From the NCBI GenBank assembly GCA_002380675.1, contig DFWB01000253.1, positions 1 through 14,759 on the forward strand: a DNA stretch of 14,759 bases, in the 5' to 3' direction. Below, piece by piece: positions 1-7,232 of the stretch. A model generated the notes under the pieces. The model did no database searches and had not been told where the DNA came from. It worked only from the letters and a program-made list of their open reading frames with translations. How positions within the stretch are numbered: the first letter of the stretch is position 1; every line of letters begins with the position of its first letter. The stretch comes from Akkermansiaceae bacterium UBA4145. GTDB lineage: Bacteria > Verrucomicrobiota > Verrucomicrobiia > Verrucomicrobiales > Akkermansiaceae. Both the position numbers and the translations under genes were made by a program.

Positions 1-1601
1 ACCGCCAGATGGTAATAGCTGGAATACATGCCACTCTTTTTGCCATCCGCACCGACCTGTCCCTTGGGAATCTCAATCCCGTAACCGGCAAATACGATTT
101 CCTCAGCGGGAATCTCTCCAAGCTGGGAGAATGATAACGGTTTCCAGTCCTCGTTGACCTTTAGCTCTGTTTTCTCGCCACCTATGGTGAGAGTTAGCTT
201 GTTTTTTTCTCCAAGGTCGACACCCGCCGTAAATTCAAAGGGGTGAAAATAGTCGTCGGCTAAGAAGGGCTTCAACCCGAAAAGCTCAAATGCCTTGCCG
301 ACATAGGCGGTAGCCTTCTTCTCGCCCGGGGTCCCCGTCATTCGCCCCTCAAGATCGGGACCTGCTAGGTATTCGATGTGATGACGCAAATCGTCCTTGT
401 CAACTTTCGCATTCGTTGACGTCAGCCCCTGAAGAGCTTCTGGGGAAGGCTCCAGCTCCTGAGAGTCGGGGGAATCGGACGCCGCCCCCCGGATTGGGGC
501 TTCGGCCAGCAGGGCGAGGGCTCCCTCATGATTCCATTGCGCCAGAAAAATCTGCGATCCCGAAAGCCCAGAGCGCTTACTGGTCCACGAAAGGCGATTC
601 CCGTCCGGAGAAAAAGCAGGCAACCCGTCGAACCCGTCCACCCATGTTACCCGGACCGGCTCTTTCTCCCCGGCCGCATCGACGAGATATAGCTCAAAGT
701 TAGCGAATCCATTCAGATTTGTTGCGAAGATAAGATAATCCCCACTGGGGTGAAAGTACGGGGCCCACGACATCGCACCAAGATCCGTAAGCTGCCTCTC
801 TTTTTTTCCGGCGAGCGCCATAGTGAAAATCTCAGCCTGATCCCCCTCCCGGTTGAAACGCCGCCAGCAGATATTCTTTCCCCCGGCGTCGAAGAAGGGC
901 CCACCATCATAACCCTCTTTCGAGGTTAACCGCTTCACGTTGGAACCATCAGAATCCATGATGAAGAGGTCCATGAGAAATGATGGGTTCAGCTTGAACC
1001 AATCACGATCCTTCTCACTCAATCCCTCCGCCTCGGAGTAGCCGAGACGATTCGAGCCGAAGACGATCTTGCTCCCATCCGGAGAATACGCCCCCTCTGC
1101 ATCATATCCTACCGTCCTGCTAAGGTTCCGAGACTTTTTTGTTTCGAGGTCATACTCGTAAATCTCGTAGAAAGGGTCGTAATCCCAAGAGTAGCGTTTT
1201 TCCGTTCCTTCTGCCCGGCGCTTCAGCGCCTCTTCCTGTTTCTTCTGCGAGTCGGGATCACTATGGGTGGACGCAAACATCACTTTCTTGCCGGAAGGAT
1301 GAATCCACGCACAGGTTGTCTTCCCGTGGCCGGGTGAAATGCGCTGGGTGTCTCCAGTTTCTAGATCCAACAGGTAGATCTGGAAAAAGGGATTGTCCTT
1401 GGACCGCTCACTCTGGAAAATCATCTTCTTCCCATCGGCACTGAAATACCCTTCGCCTGCCCGCTTTCCCGCAAAGGTCAGCTGTCGAACCGAGCTGAGG
1501 AGTCTCTCCTCGTTTTTTACAGCATCATCCGCAGTATCTTCCGCAAAGACCGCTAGGTTTAAACTAAGAACAAGGGACAGATGGAGGGAGAACGCTCTCA
1601 T
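1..1601 (-). CDS. Secreted beta-propeller / M28-family metallopeptidase (3' part outside the window)
   Basis: The first 533 codons are present and the frame runs off the left edge. Residues 1-21 form a signal peptide (basic N-terminus, leucine-rich core, cleavage probably after AVFA), so the protein is exported. Residues ~35-390 hold at least six PD40/TolB-like propeller blades of the form SPDGxKIxFxS, for example around GAYSPDGSKIVF and PAFSPDGNRLSW. After a short Ser/Pro-rich linker, residues ~404-533 begin a typical M28 aminopeptidase N-terminal region: HHIEYLAGPDLEGRMTGTPGE, followed by the start of the PA-like insert. The zinc ligands of M28 enzymes would lie downstream, outside the window, so catalytic competence cannot be judged. 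The likely role is breakdown of peptides outside the cytoplasm, with the propeller perhaps guiding substrate or partners. The start at 1601 is set by the signal peptide and by a promoter only a few bases upstream. trmD lies divergently. Confidence 0.88.
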   Translation of the reverse strand, partial: MRAFSLHLSLVLSLNLAVFAEDTADDAVKNEERLLSSVRQLTFAGKRAGEGYFSADGKKMIFQSERSKDNPFFQIYLLDLETGDTQRISPGHGKTTCAWIHPSGKKVMFASTHSDPDSQKKQEEALKRRAEGTEKRYSWDYDPFYEIYEYDLETKKSRNLSRTVGYDAEGAYSPDGSKIVFGSNRLGYSEAEGLSEKDRDWFKLNPSFLMDLFIMDSDGSNVKRLTSKEGYDGGPFFDAGGKNICWRRFNREGDQAEIFTMALAGKKERQLTDLGAMSWAPYFHPSGDYLIFATNLNGFANFELYLVDAAGEKEPVRVTWVDGFDGLPAFSPDGNRLSWTSKRSGLSGSQIFLAQWNHEGALALLAEAPIRGAASDSPDSQELEPSPEALQGLTSTNAKVDKDDLRHHIEYLAGPDLEGRMTGTPGEKKATAYVGKAFELFGLKPFLADDYFHPFEFTAGVDLGEKNKLTLTIGGEKTELKVNEDWKPLSFSQLGEIPAEEIVFAGYGIEIPKGQVGADGKKSGMYSSYYHLA

Positions 1602-1605
1602 GGTG

Positions 1606-1641
1606 TGCAAATCTAATAGAAGCAGGCTGACGATCCGTCAA
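1606..1641 (-). promoter_or_regulatory. Predicted promoter of the M28 peptidase gene
   Basis: On the minus strand a -35 TTGACG (1641-1636) is followed after 17 bases by a -10 TATTAG (1618-1613). This predicts a transcript starting near 1606, about 5 bases before the ATG. No Shine-Dalgarno sequence fits in that space. The -35 overlaps one arm of the inverted repeat at 1628-1640. Confidence 0.5.
1628..1640. repeat. Short inverted repeat in the M28/trmD divergent region
   Basis: TGACG-ATC-CGTCA is a perfect 5-base inverted repeat with a 3-base centre, lying over the -35 of the predicted M28 promoter. It could be a repressor operator, but arms this short occur often by chance. No second copy was noticed in the window. 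Confidence 0.25.
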
Positions 1642-1693
1642 ATATACGCTGGGAATTGCTTTTCCTCCGTAAATTCCCGATGAGGGGCAGATC

Positions 1694-2383
1694 ATGCGTA
1701 TTGATATCCTCACTCTCTTTCCCGAAATCGCTCTTGCTCCACTGCGCGAGAGCATAATTAAGAGGGCCCAAGAAGCGGGGATTGTGGAAATTCATGCCCA
1801 TGACCTGAGGGCGTGGGCTTTGGACAAGCATCGTAAAACGGATGATTACCTCTGTGGAGGGGGCCAGGGCATGCTCCTCAAACCAGAGCCGGTCTTTGCT
1901 GCCGTCGAAGAGCTCCGCAAGGAAGGAACCAAGGTCATCTTGACCACTCCTCAAGGACTCCCTTTCAAGCAAAAGGACGCCCAGAAGCTTAGCTCCTACG
2001 GGCATCTGATCTTCATCTGTGGTCACTACGAGGGCGTCGACCACCGGATAGTGGATCATCTGGTAGACGAAGAGATCAGTATCGGAGACTACGTCCTGAC
2101 TAATGGGGCGCTGGCTGCCGCAGTCGTTTGTGATGCCATCATCCGCCTCCTTCCCGGAGCCCTTGGCGACGACAGGTCTCCCGCGGAAGAATCCTTCTCC
2201 AACCCAGACCTGCTGGAGCCTCCGGCTTACACCAAACCCATCGATTTTATGGGGCTGAAAGTTCCCGAAATCCTTCTGTCTGGAAACCATGCCGCAATCG
2301 AGGAATGGAAACAAAAGCAAGCTCTGGAGCGCACCCGCAGGAATCGTCCTGATCTGATTGATCCCTCCGGAGAAGACGCGTGA
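1694..2383 (+). CDS. trmD: tRNA (guanine(37)-N1)-methyltransferase TrmD
   Basis: TrmD uses S-adenosylmethionine to methylate N1 of G37 in tRNAs, preventing +1 frameshifting. The 229-residue protein begins MRIDILTLFPE, the usual TrmD opening, and contains the GGGxGMLLKPEPVF segment. The trefoil-knot cofactor region (HYEGVDHRI, DEEISIGDYVLTNGALAA) and the C-terminal LLSGNHAAIEEWK / RPDLI region are also present. The ATG is preceded by GAGG at 8 bases, one of the few clear ribosome-binding sites here. By hand comparison with E. coli TrmD several usually conserved positions differ: GHYEG for GRYEG, NGALAA for GGELAA, EESF for EDSF (the site of the catalytic Asp), and YTKP for YTRP. Some of these may simply be lineage variants. 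The usual partners rpsP, rimM and rplS are not adjacent; yicC follows after 75 bases. Confidence 0.96.
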   Translation: MRIDILTLFPEIALAPLRESIIKRAQEAGIVEIHAHDLRAWALDKHRKTDDYLCGGGQGMLLKPEPVFAAVEELRKEGTKVILTTPQGLPFKQKDAQKLSSYGHLIFICGHYEGVDHRIVDHLVDEEISIGDYVLTNGALAAAVVCDAIIRLLPGALGDDRSPAEESFSNPDLLEPPAYTKPIDFMGLKVPEILLSGNHAAIEEWKQKQALERTRRNRPDLIDPSGEDA

Positions 2384-2423
2384 GCCCGCGGCAACCCTCC
2401 AAGCCTTCCGGCAAGTTTAACTC

Positions 2424-2453
2424 TGGCCACTGGTGATCACTCGCCACTACAAT
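2424..2453 (+). promoter_or_regulatory. Predicted leaderless promoter of yicC
   Basis: A -10 TACAAT (2448-2453) ends 5 bases before the yicC ATG, with a weak -35 TGGCCA (2424-2429) at 18-base spacing. The predicted transcript start falls on the ATG. The GAGG at 2454-2457 is one base from the ATG, too close to act as a normal ribosome-binding site. Confidence 0.45.
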
Positions 2454-2458
2454 GAGGC

Positions 2459-3331
2459 ATGCAAAGTATGACCGGATTCGGACGGGGGGCCCACGCAACT
2501 GAGCACATCGTTGTTCGCGTGGAGGCGTCCTCGGTCAACCGTAAGCAGGGAGAGGTCCACCTTTTCATGCCACGAAACCTTGCAGAGCTTGAGCCCCGCC
2601 TCCGCAAGCATGTCCTCGGACGGATTACTCGCGGGAGAGTTAATATTAATGTGTCTCTTGAGCATACCGGTGGATTCGAAGAGAGCGTCAAGATAGACGC
2701 GGGGAAAGCACGAGCCCTGCAATCTGCTTTCGAGGAGTTATCTGAGAGTCTTGGACAGAAGCTCTCCCCTCAAGCAGCAGACTACCTTCGTGTTCCCGAC
2801 ATTTTCGTCTTCAGCGAAGGCTCACACGTCGAGGAAACGCTTGAGGCCCTTCTGCCAGCCCTTGATGAAGCATTGGACAATCTCATCGCAATGCGGACCG
2901 AGGAAGGGGCAGACCTCCGGGCTGAGCTGGCACGAATTCTGAAGACTCTCGGGGACCTGACCGAGGAAATCGAAGATCACTCTCCCTCCATCGTTATCGG
3001 ACACCGGGAAAACCTGCTCTCACGCCTCGGAGAAGCAGGCCTCGAAATTGACCTCAGTGACGAACGGGTCCTCAAAGAAATTGCCCTCTTTGCTGATCGC
3101 TGTGAAATCACGGAAGAACTGACGAGGCTAAAGTCTCATTTCCGGAAGTTTCATTCCTATATAGAGGGATCAGGAGTGGTGGGCCGTTCGATGGACTTTC
3201 TTTGTCAGGAAATCAATCGGGAGCTTAATACCATCGGATCAAAGGCAAACGATGCCGTTTTGGCCCAAGCCGTTGTAAACGCCAAAACCGAGCTGGAAAA
3301 GATCAGGGAACAGGTTCAGAATATTGAATGA
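2459..3331 (+). CDS. yicC: YicC family endoribonuclease
   Basis: The 290-residue protein has the family's hallmark start, MQSMTGFGRG (usual form MIRSMTGFAR). It has the N-terminal YicC domain to about residue 155 and the C-terminal DUF1732 block: FHSYIEGSGVVGRSMDFLCQ, then INRELNTIGSKAND, ending in a charged helix KTELEKIREQVQNIE. Length and ends match the family. The E. coli member has been reported as an endoribonuclease involved in small-RNA turnover, so a role in RNA decay is the best guess. The ATG at 2459 fits both the family N-terminus and the promoter spacing. In many bacteria yicC is followed by gmk; here a ROK-like kinase gene follows in the same reading frame, 18 bases after the UGA stop. 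Confidence 0.94.
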   Translation: MQSMTGFGRGAHATEHIVVRVEASSVNRKQGEVHLFMPRNLAELEPRLRKHVLGRITRGRVNINVSLEHTGGFEESVKIDAGKARALQSAFEELSESLGQKLSPQAADYLRVPDIFVFSEGSHVEETLEALLPALDEALDNLIAMRTEEGADLRAELARILKTLGDLTEEIEDHSPSIVIGHRENLLSRLGEAGLEIDLSDERVLKEIALFADRCEITEELTRLKSHFRKFHSYIEGSGVVGRSMDFLCQEINRELNTIGSKANDAVLAQAVVNAKTELEKIREQVQNIE

Positions 3332-3349
3332 CTCCCGGCTAGCAAAAGG

Positions 3350-4876
3350 TTGTCTCTCGCTATCCGCGCCCCACGGGGTAGGGTCGCCGCCACTCTCAAA
3401 TCAAGAGCCTTCTACTCAGACTTTGCCCTAACCGAGGAAATCCGCTTTTTCCAAACCCACGTTTCATCCCTCGTCACGATGCAGCTTCCTAGCCCCCAGC
3501 ACCTGCCTCCTCTGGACGGGGCCTTTGTTCCTGCCGCTCTCTGGCACAGGACCTACCGGCGCCTGGTCGAGAACGATGCCAGAAGCAGCACCCTCCATCT
3601 GGCGCTGACACGTAAGGATGGTACTACCTTTAGGCACCAGTTGCGCATACTCCCTCACGAAGGACGAAACAGAGAACTCAATAACAAATATGTTGAGCGC
3701 ACCGTTAAATTTCTCTTTTGGATGAAAGGCGGAAGCCGTCTGCTCGTGGCGGGCGACGAATCTATCGTCACCTTGCTCACACAAACCTACTCAGAAGGTG
3801 GGGCCCGCTCTTTCGATCGCGAGGTCGTTGGACAGGGAATATTCGGCGAACCCATCACCGTTTTGGCCTGCCCCCGGGAGGAGCTGCCAGCTTCCTCGGA
3901 AGAAAACGTGACCTTAGGAAGAAACCTTAATGGTTGCAGGATTGGATTCGATCTCGGTGGGTCCGACCGAAAAGCTGCAGCCGTGATAGACGGAAAGGTG
4001 GTTTTCTCAGAGGAGATTCCCTGGGACCCTTATTTCCAATCGGACCCTCAATATCATCTGAACGGAATTCGAGATACTCTCCAAAGGGCCGCCGCACATT
4101 TGCCGCGTGTGGACGCTATTGGTGGATCTGCGGCTGGAGACTATATCAACAATGAAGTCCGAATTGCATCCCTTTTCCGAGGAATCAAGGATCAGAGCGT
4201 TTTTGACCGCGAGGTTCGCCCTATCTTTTTAAAGCTGCAGAAGGAATGGGGAGACATCCCCTTTGTCGTAATCAACGATGGCGAGGTAACCGCCCTTGCC
4301 GGATCCATGAGCATGGGCGCCAATGCCGTTCTGGGCATTTCGATGGGGACTTCGCTTGCGGCCGGATACTGCACTCCCGGGGGGCGTATCACCCCTTGGA
4401 TCAATGAACTCGCCTTTGCTCCTGTAGATTATCGGGACAATGCGCCCCGGGACGAATGGTCCGGAGATACCGGTTGCGGCGTGCAGTATTTTTCCCAGCA
4501 GGCCGTCGCCCGCCTCGCCCCAGCGGCTGGTTTCACCTTTGGTGAGATGCCCTTCCCAGAGCAACTTCTGGAGGTGCAGGAAGCCATGGAGGAAGGCCAT
4601 GACGGAGCCCGGAAGATTTATCAGTCAATCGGCATCTATTTAGGTTATACCATCGCACATTACGCTGATTTCTACCAGATTGAGAACCTCCTCACTCTTG
4701 GAAGAGTCACCTCCGGTCGGGGTGGAGAGCTTATACTTGAAAAAGCTTCCGAGGTTCTTCGGGACGAATTTCCGCACCTGATAGAGCAGATCACAATGAC
4801 GACTCCAGATGAACAGATGAAGCGACACGGCCAGGCCGTCGCCGCTGCGAGCCTTCCCGCCTGCTCCACAGCCTAA
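3350..4876 (+). CDS. ROK-like sugar kinase with N-terminal extension
   Basis: This is probably an ATP-dependent sugar or amino-sugar kinase. Numbered from the TTG at 3350, an N-terminal domain covers residues ~55-190 (FVPAALWHRTYRR, then YVERTVKFLFWMKGGSRLLVAGDE). The actin-like kinase fold follows: phosphate-1 motif DLGGSDRK at 201-208, IGGSAAGDYINN near 257, VINDGEVTAL with the candidate catalytic Asp at 310, and phosphate-2 loop GISMGTS at 329-335. The C-terminal NELAFAPVDY and GRVTSGRGG segments match a family I recall as ROK-like kinases with a long N-terminus. The CxCGxxGC zinc motif of classical ROK enzymes is absent. The start is uncertain. TTG 3350 has AAAAGG directly against it, and the first ATG in frame is at 3479 (residue 44), also without a ribosome-binding site; the family N-terminus fits 3479 at least as well. 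PIG-L follows 12 bases after the stop, probably in the same operon. Confidence 0.85.
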   Translation: MSLAIRAPRGRVAATLKSRAFYSDFALTEEIRFFQTHVSSLVTMQLPSPQHLPPLDGAFVPAALWHRTYRRLVENDARSSTLHLALTRKDGTTFRHQLRILPHEGRNRELNNKYVERTVKFLFWMKGGSRLLVAGDESIVTLLTQTYSEGGARSFDREVVGQGIFGEPITVLACPREELPASSEENVTLGRNLNGCRIGFDLGGSDRKAAAVIDGKVVFSEEIPWDPYFQSDPQYHLNGIRDTLQRAAAHLPRVDAIGGSAAGDYINNEVRIASLFRGIKDQSVFDREVRPIFLKLQKEWGDIPFVVINDGEVTALAGSMSMGANAVLGISMGTSLAAGYCTPGGRITPWINELAFAPVDYRDNAPRDEWSGDTGCGVQYFSQQAVARLAPAAGFTFGEMPFPEQLLEVQEAMEEGHDGARKIYQSIGIYLGYTIAHYADFYQIENLLTLGRVTSGRGGELILEKASEVLRDEFPHLIEQITMTTPDEQMKRHGQAVAAASLPACSTA

Positions 4877-4888
4877 TCCAGCCCTCTC

Positions 4889-5737
4889 ATGAATTTTTCG
4901 AATTCCAACGCTGCCACCTTTATTCCCTCAGGTGAGTCTGAGCAATCTGCGCTCGCCAAGATTACTCATCTGGGGATCGGCGCTCATCAGGACGATCTGG
5001 AGTTTATGGCCTTTCATGGAATCGAGGCCTGCTATCGGCAAACCGCAAAATGGTTTGGCGGAGTCACCTGTACCAATGGCGCAGGGAGCGCGAGGACCGG
5101 CCTCTACAAGGATTACTCCGATGAGGAGATGTGTGAGGTTCGATGTCGCGAGCAGGATCACGCAGCCGTCGTCGGCGATTATGCCGCCATGATTCAACTC
5201 GATTACCCTAGTGTCGCCATCAAGGACCCTTCTAACGGAGCCCCCGTCGAGGACCTCCTGGCCATCCTCAAGGCTACGACTCCAGATCTGGTTTACACTC
5301 ACAATCCTGCTGACAAACACTCTACACATGTGGCAGTTGCCGCAAACGTCCTGAAGGCGCTCCGGGCGCTGCCTTCCGAGCAGCGACCCAAGCAAGTTCT
5401 GGGGTGTGAAGTCTGGCGAGGACTTGATTGGATGCTTGATTCTGACAAAACGACACTCGATGTCAGTAGACGCCCTAACCTCGCATCCGCCATCGGAGGG
5501 ATCTTCGACTCCCAGATCGCGGGAGGAAAGCGATACGACCTTGCAGTGGACGGGCGACGAATCGCGAACGCCACCTTTTATGACTCTCATTCGGTCGATG
5601 ATGCGGAAAAACTTTGGTTCGCCATGGACCTGACTCCTCTCGTCGAGGACCCCAACCTCGACCCTTTGGAATTTACGATGTCCTTTATTCAAAGGTTCGA
5701 AGAGGACGTCCGTGGAGCGCTGGGAAAATATTTTTGA
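4889..5737 (+). CDS. PIG-L (LmbE-like) family deacetylase
   Basis: The 282-residue protein belongs to the PIG-L/LmbE zinc-dependent N-deacetylase family, which acts on N-acetylglucosamine-type substrates. The first zinc motif is AHQDDLE at residues 32-38 (family AHPDDxE). The second is THNPADKHSTHV at 136-147, whose histidines complete the site. The sequence between (TNGAGSARTGLYKDYSDEEM) and the C-terminal part (GCEVWRGLDWM, FDSQIAGGKRYDL, RRIANATF) resemble members I recall from amino-sugar loci, sometimes fused to glucosamine-6-phosphate deaminase. No deaminase domain or gene is in this window. No signal peptide is apparent, so it is cytoplasmic. The ATG at 4889 has no Shine-Dalgarno sequence. 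The 12-base gap from the kinase stop suggests co-transcription and a shared pathway. The exact substrate is unknown. Confidence 0.9.
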   Translation: MNFSNSNAATFIPSGESEQSALAKITHLGIGAHQDDLEFMAFHGIEACYRQTAKWFGGVTCTNGAGSARTGLYKDYSDEEMCEVRCREQDHAAVVGDYAAMIQLDYPSVAIKDPSNGAPVEDLLAILKATTPDLVYTHNPADKHSTHVAVAANVLKALRALPSEQRPKQVLGCEVWRGLDWMLDSDKTTLDVSRRPNLASAIGGIFDSQIAGGKRYDLAVDGRRIANATFYDSHSVDDAEKLWFAMDLTPLVEDPNLDPLEFTMSFIQRFEEDVRGALGKYF

Positions 5738-5904
5738 TGCACTCCTTCCACGGTTCCGCCAAGAGCCTGCTAGGCACAGATTTGAACTTTTCAGATCCTA
5801 CCTCATTCGGGTTTTAACAAGGATACCTCGTCTGGAATGGCCCTTTGACTCTTCTTTAATTTCAGCCATCCTCTTGCCTTTCTCTCAACCCTCTCTCCTG
5901 GTCA
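5738..5904 (+). promoter_or_regulatory. Intergenic region with a pyrimidine-rich leader before the secreted protein gene
   Basis: A 167-base gap. TTGACT at 5845-5850 could be a -35, but no good -10 follows at 16-18 bases. From about 5850 to 5900 the plus strand is strongly C/T-rich, and no Shine-Dalgarno sequence precedes the ATG at 5905. This may be a pyrimidine-rich leader used in place of one. No terminator hairpin was seen after the deacetylase stop. Confidence 0.3.
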
Positions 5905-7209
5905 ATGCGACTTCTTTCTTCTTCTCGCCCTGACAGCCTCTTTGCCACAGGGGTGACCTCCTTACTGTTTACAGGAATCCTTGCAGGTTCCGGATTAGAG
6001 AATGGAGAGGTACAGGCCAATGGACAGTTTCTCTCAGGCGGAGCAACCCTTGGTCAGGAAGAGACCCTATTCTTGGAAGTGGACTCTCCAGAGTCTGGTC
6101 AATTGCCTCCGCCTCCCAACGCCGCACCGGCTCTTGCGAGAATCAACGGTTCCATGCTCTCCGTAAGCCACTTGGCAACTGCCGGATCAAACAGCGAGCT
6201 CGGGCAGTTTAACTCTGCAGCCCAGACCCTGATTGAATACGTTGATAACATTGTGGTGAACGCCGAGGGAATCGCTCCCGGCACAGAACTTATTCTAACC
6301 GTGGCTTGGAATGTTTCCGGTCAGTCCACTTTCAACGCACCGAATCGTATACGCACTCGAAGCAGACTACTCCTCGATGCTGCCGGCATAGCCCTGGATC
6401 CTGATCCAGACGCTCCGGAGCCCCCCAGACAGGCATGGTCCCGGGATTTTTCAAACTACGAGGAAACGACAGATGGAGAATTCGGCCAGATCCAATTTGA
6501 TTTTCTTGTGCAGGCAGGAGTCCCAAGCCCCGGGAATATTCGTATGCGTAGTGCAGCCGGAGTAATTGTCGGCGGCTCGGGGTCTACCTTCACAGGCAAC
6601 TATAACTGTCAGGCAAGAGGTGCGCTTACCGCTGAAGTAGTCGGTGCTACCGACCTTAGGACCAAAAGCGGCCGGACTCTCTATCGGTGGACAACCAACT
6701 CGCACTCCGGGATCGACTATGGATCCCGTGACGACGATCCGCCCCAGGGCCCTACGCTCACAATCGGCCCCTCGGAGGTTGGGGAGGAATTCTCCGCACT
6801 ATCGTGGGCCTCCAGGGAGAATCACTTCTATCTGATCGAAGCTGCCGCCACTAATGGCCTTTGGGCCCTTGTAACAGAAGTGCCTGGTACTGGTCTGCCG
6901 CTCAGCATTGACCTGCTCAATGAGGGTCGAACCACAGGTTATCGCATCCGGGAAATTTTTGGCTCTCAGTCTAGTAATCATGTCGTGAGAGCCCCGGTCC
7001 TGCAGGTATTGAAGAGCCACAGTGACGGTCTGAACATACGCCTCGCATGGAACACCCACCCTCAGGAGATCTACCAGCTCAACGAAATCCTTCCCGACGG
7101 AACTGAATCACCAGCTTTTGCGGTGTCCGGCGACGGGGCTGCAACTTGGTTCGATTTTGAACCGGAAACCCAGAGCCGGGTGTTTCAAGTCAGGGCCATT
7201 AAAAATTAA
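5905..7209 (+). CDS. Secreted protein of unknown function with two C-terminal beta modules
   Basis: I do not recognise this 434-residue protein. Residues ~1-37 look like a signal peptide: an N-terminal Arg, the hydrophobic stretch SLFATGVTSLLFTGILAG, and possible cleavage after VQA. Residues ~40-285 are Ser/Thr/Gly/Asn-rich with alternating hydrophobics, typical of an extracellular beta-sandwich. They include the acidic proline stretch DPDPDAPEPP. Residues ~296-353 and ~367-432 look like two related modules, each with an early aromatic core (LSWASRENHFYLIEA; LAWNTHPQEIYQL) and each ending in a YRIREI- or FQVRAI-like strand. Such modules are common near the C-termini of secreted Verrucomicrobiota and Planctomycetota proteins. 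There is no PEP-CTERM or other recognisable sorting tail, no obvious catalytic motif, and only one cysteine. The ATG at 5905 is chosen for the signal peptide. The gene converges on hemB with a 23-base gap. Confidence 0.75.
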   Translation: MRLLSSSRPDSLFATGVTSLLFTGILAGSGLENGEVQANGQFLSGGATLGQEETLFLEVDSPESGQLPPPPNAAPALARINGSMLSVSHLATAGSNSELGQFNSAAQTLIEYVDNIVVNAEGIAPGTELILTVAWNVSGQSTFNAPNRIRTRSRLLLDAAGIALDPDPDAPEPPRQAWSRDFSNYEETTDGEFGQIQFDFLVQAGVPSPGNIRMRSAAGVIVGGSGSTFTGNYNCQARGALTAEVVGATDLRTKSGRTLYRWTTNSHSGIDYGSRDDDPPQGPTLTIGPSEVGEEFSALSWASRENHFYLIEAAATNGLWALVTEVPGTGLPLSIDLLNEGRTTGYRIREIFGSQSSNHVVRAPVLQVLKSHSDGLNIRLAWNTHPQEIYQLNEILPDGTESPAFAVSGDGAATWFDFEPETQSRVFQVRAIKN

Positions 7210-7232
7210 AGACTAGAATCGGAAGCCCGCTT

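Noticed and set aside
1613..2320. 235-codon open frame on the minus strand opposite trmD
   Set aside because: It lies almost wholly antisense to a certain trmD, shows no domain or signal, and its upstream and codon pattern fit a shadow frame of a GC-biased gene.
4928..5692. 254-codon open frame on the minus strand opposite the PIG-L gene
   Set aside because: It is fully antisense to a well-supported deacetylase gene, its protein has no recognisable fold or motif, and no promoter or ribosome-binding site was seen.
5712..5933. 73-codon frame bridging the PIG-L end and the secreted protein start
   Set aside because: It begins inside PIG-L, runs through a pyrimidine-rich intergenic stretch, and its C-terminus is low-complexity Ser/Phe. 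No ribosome-binding site was found.
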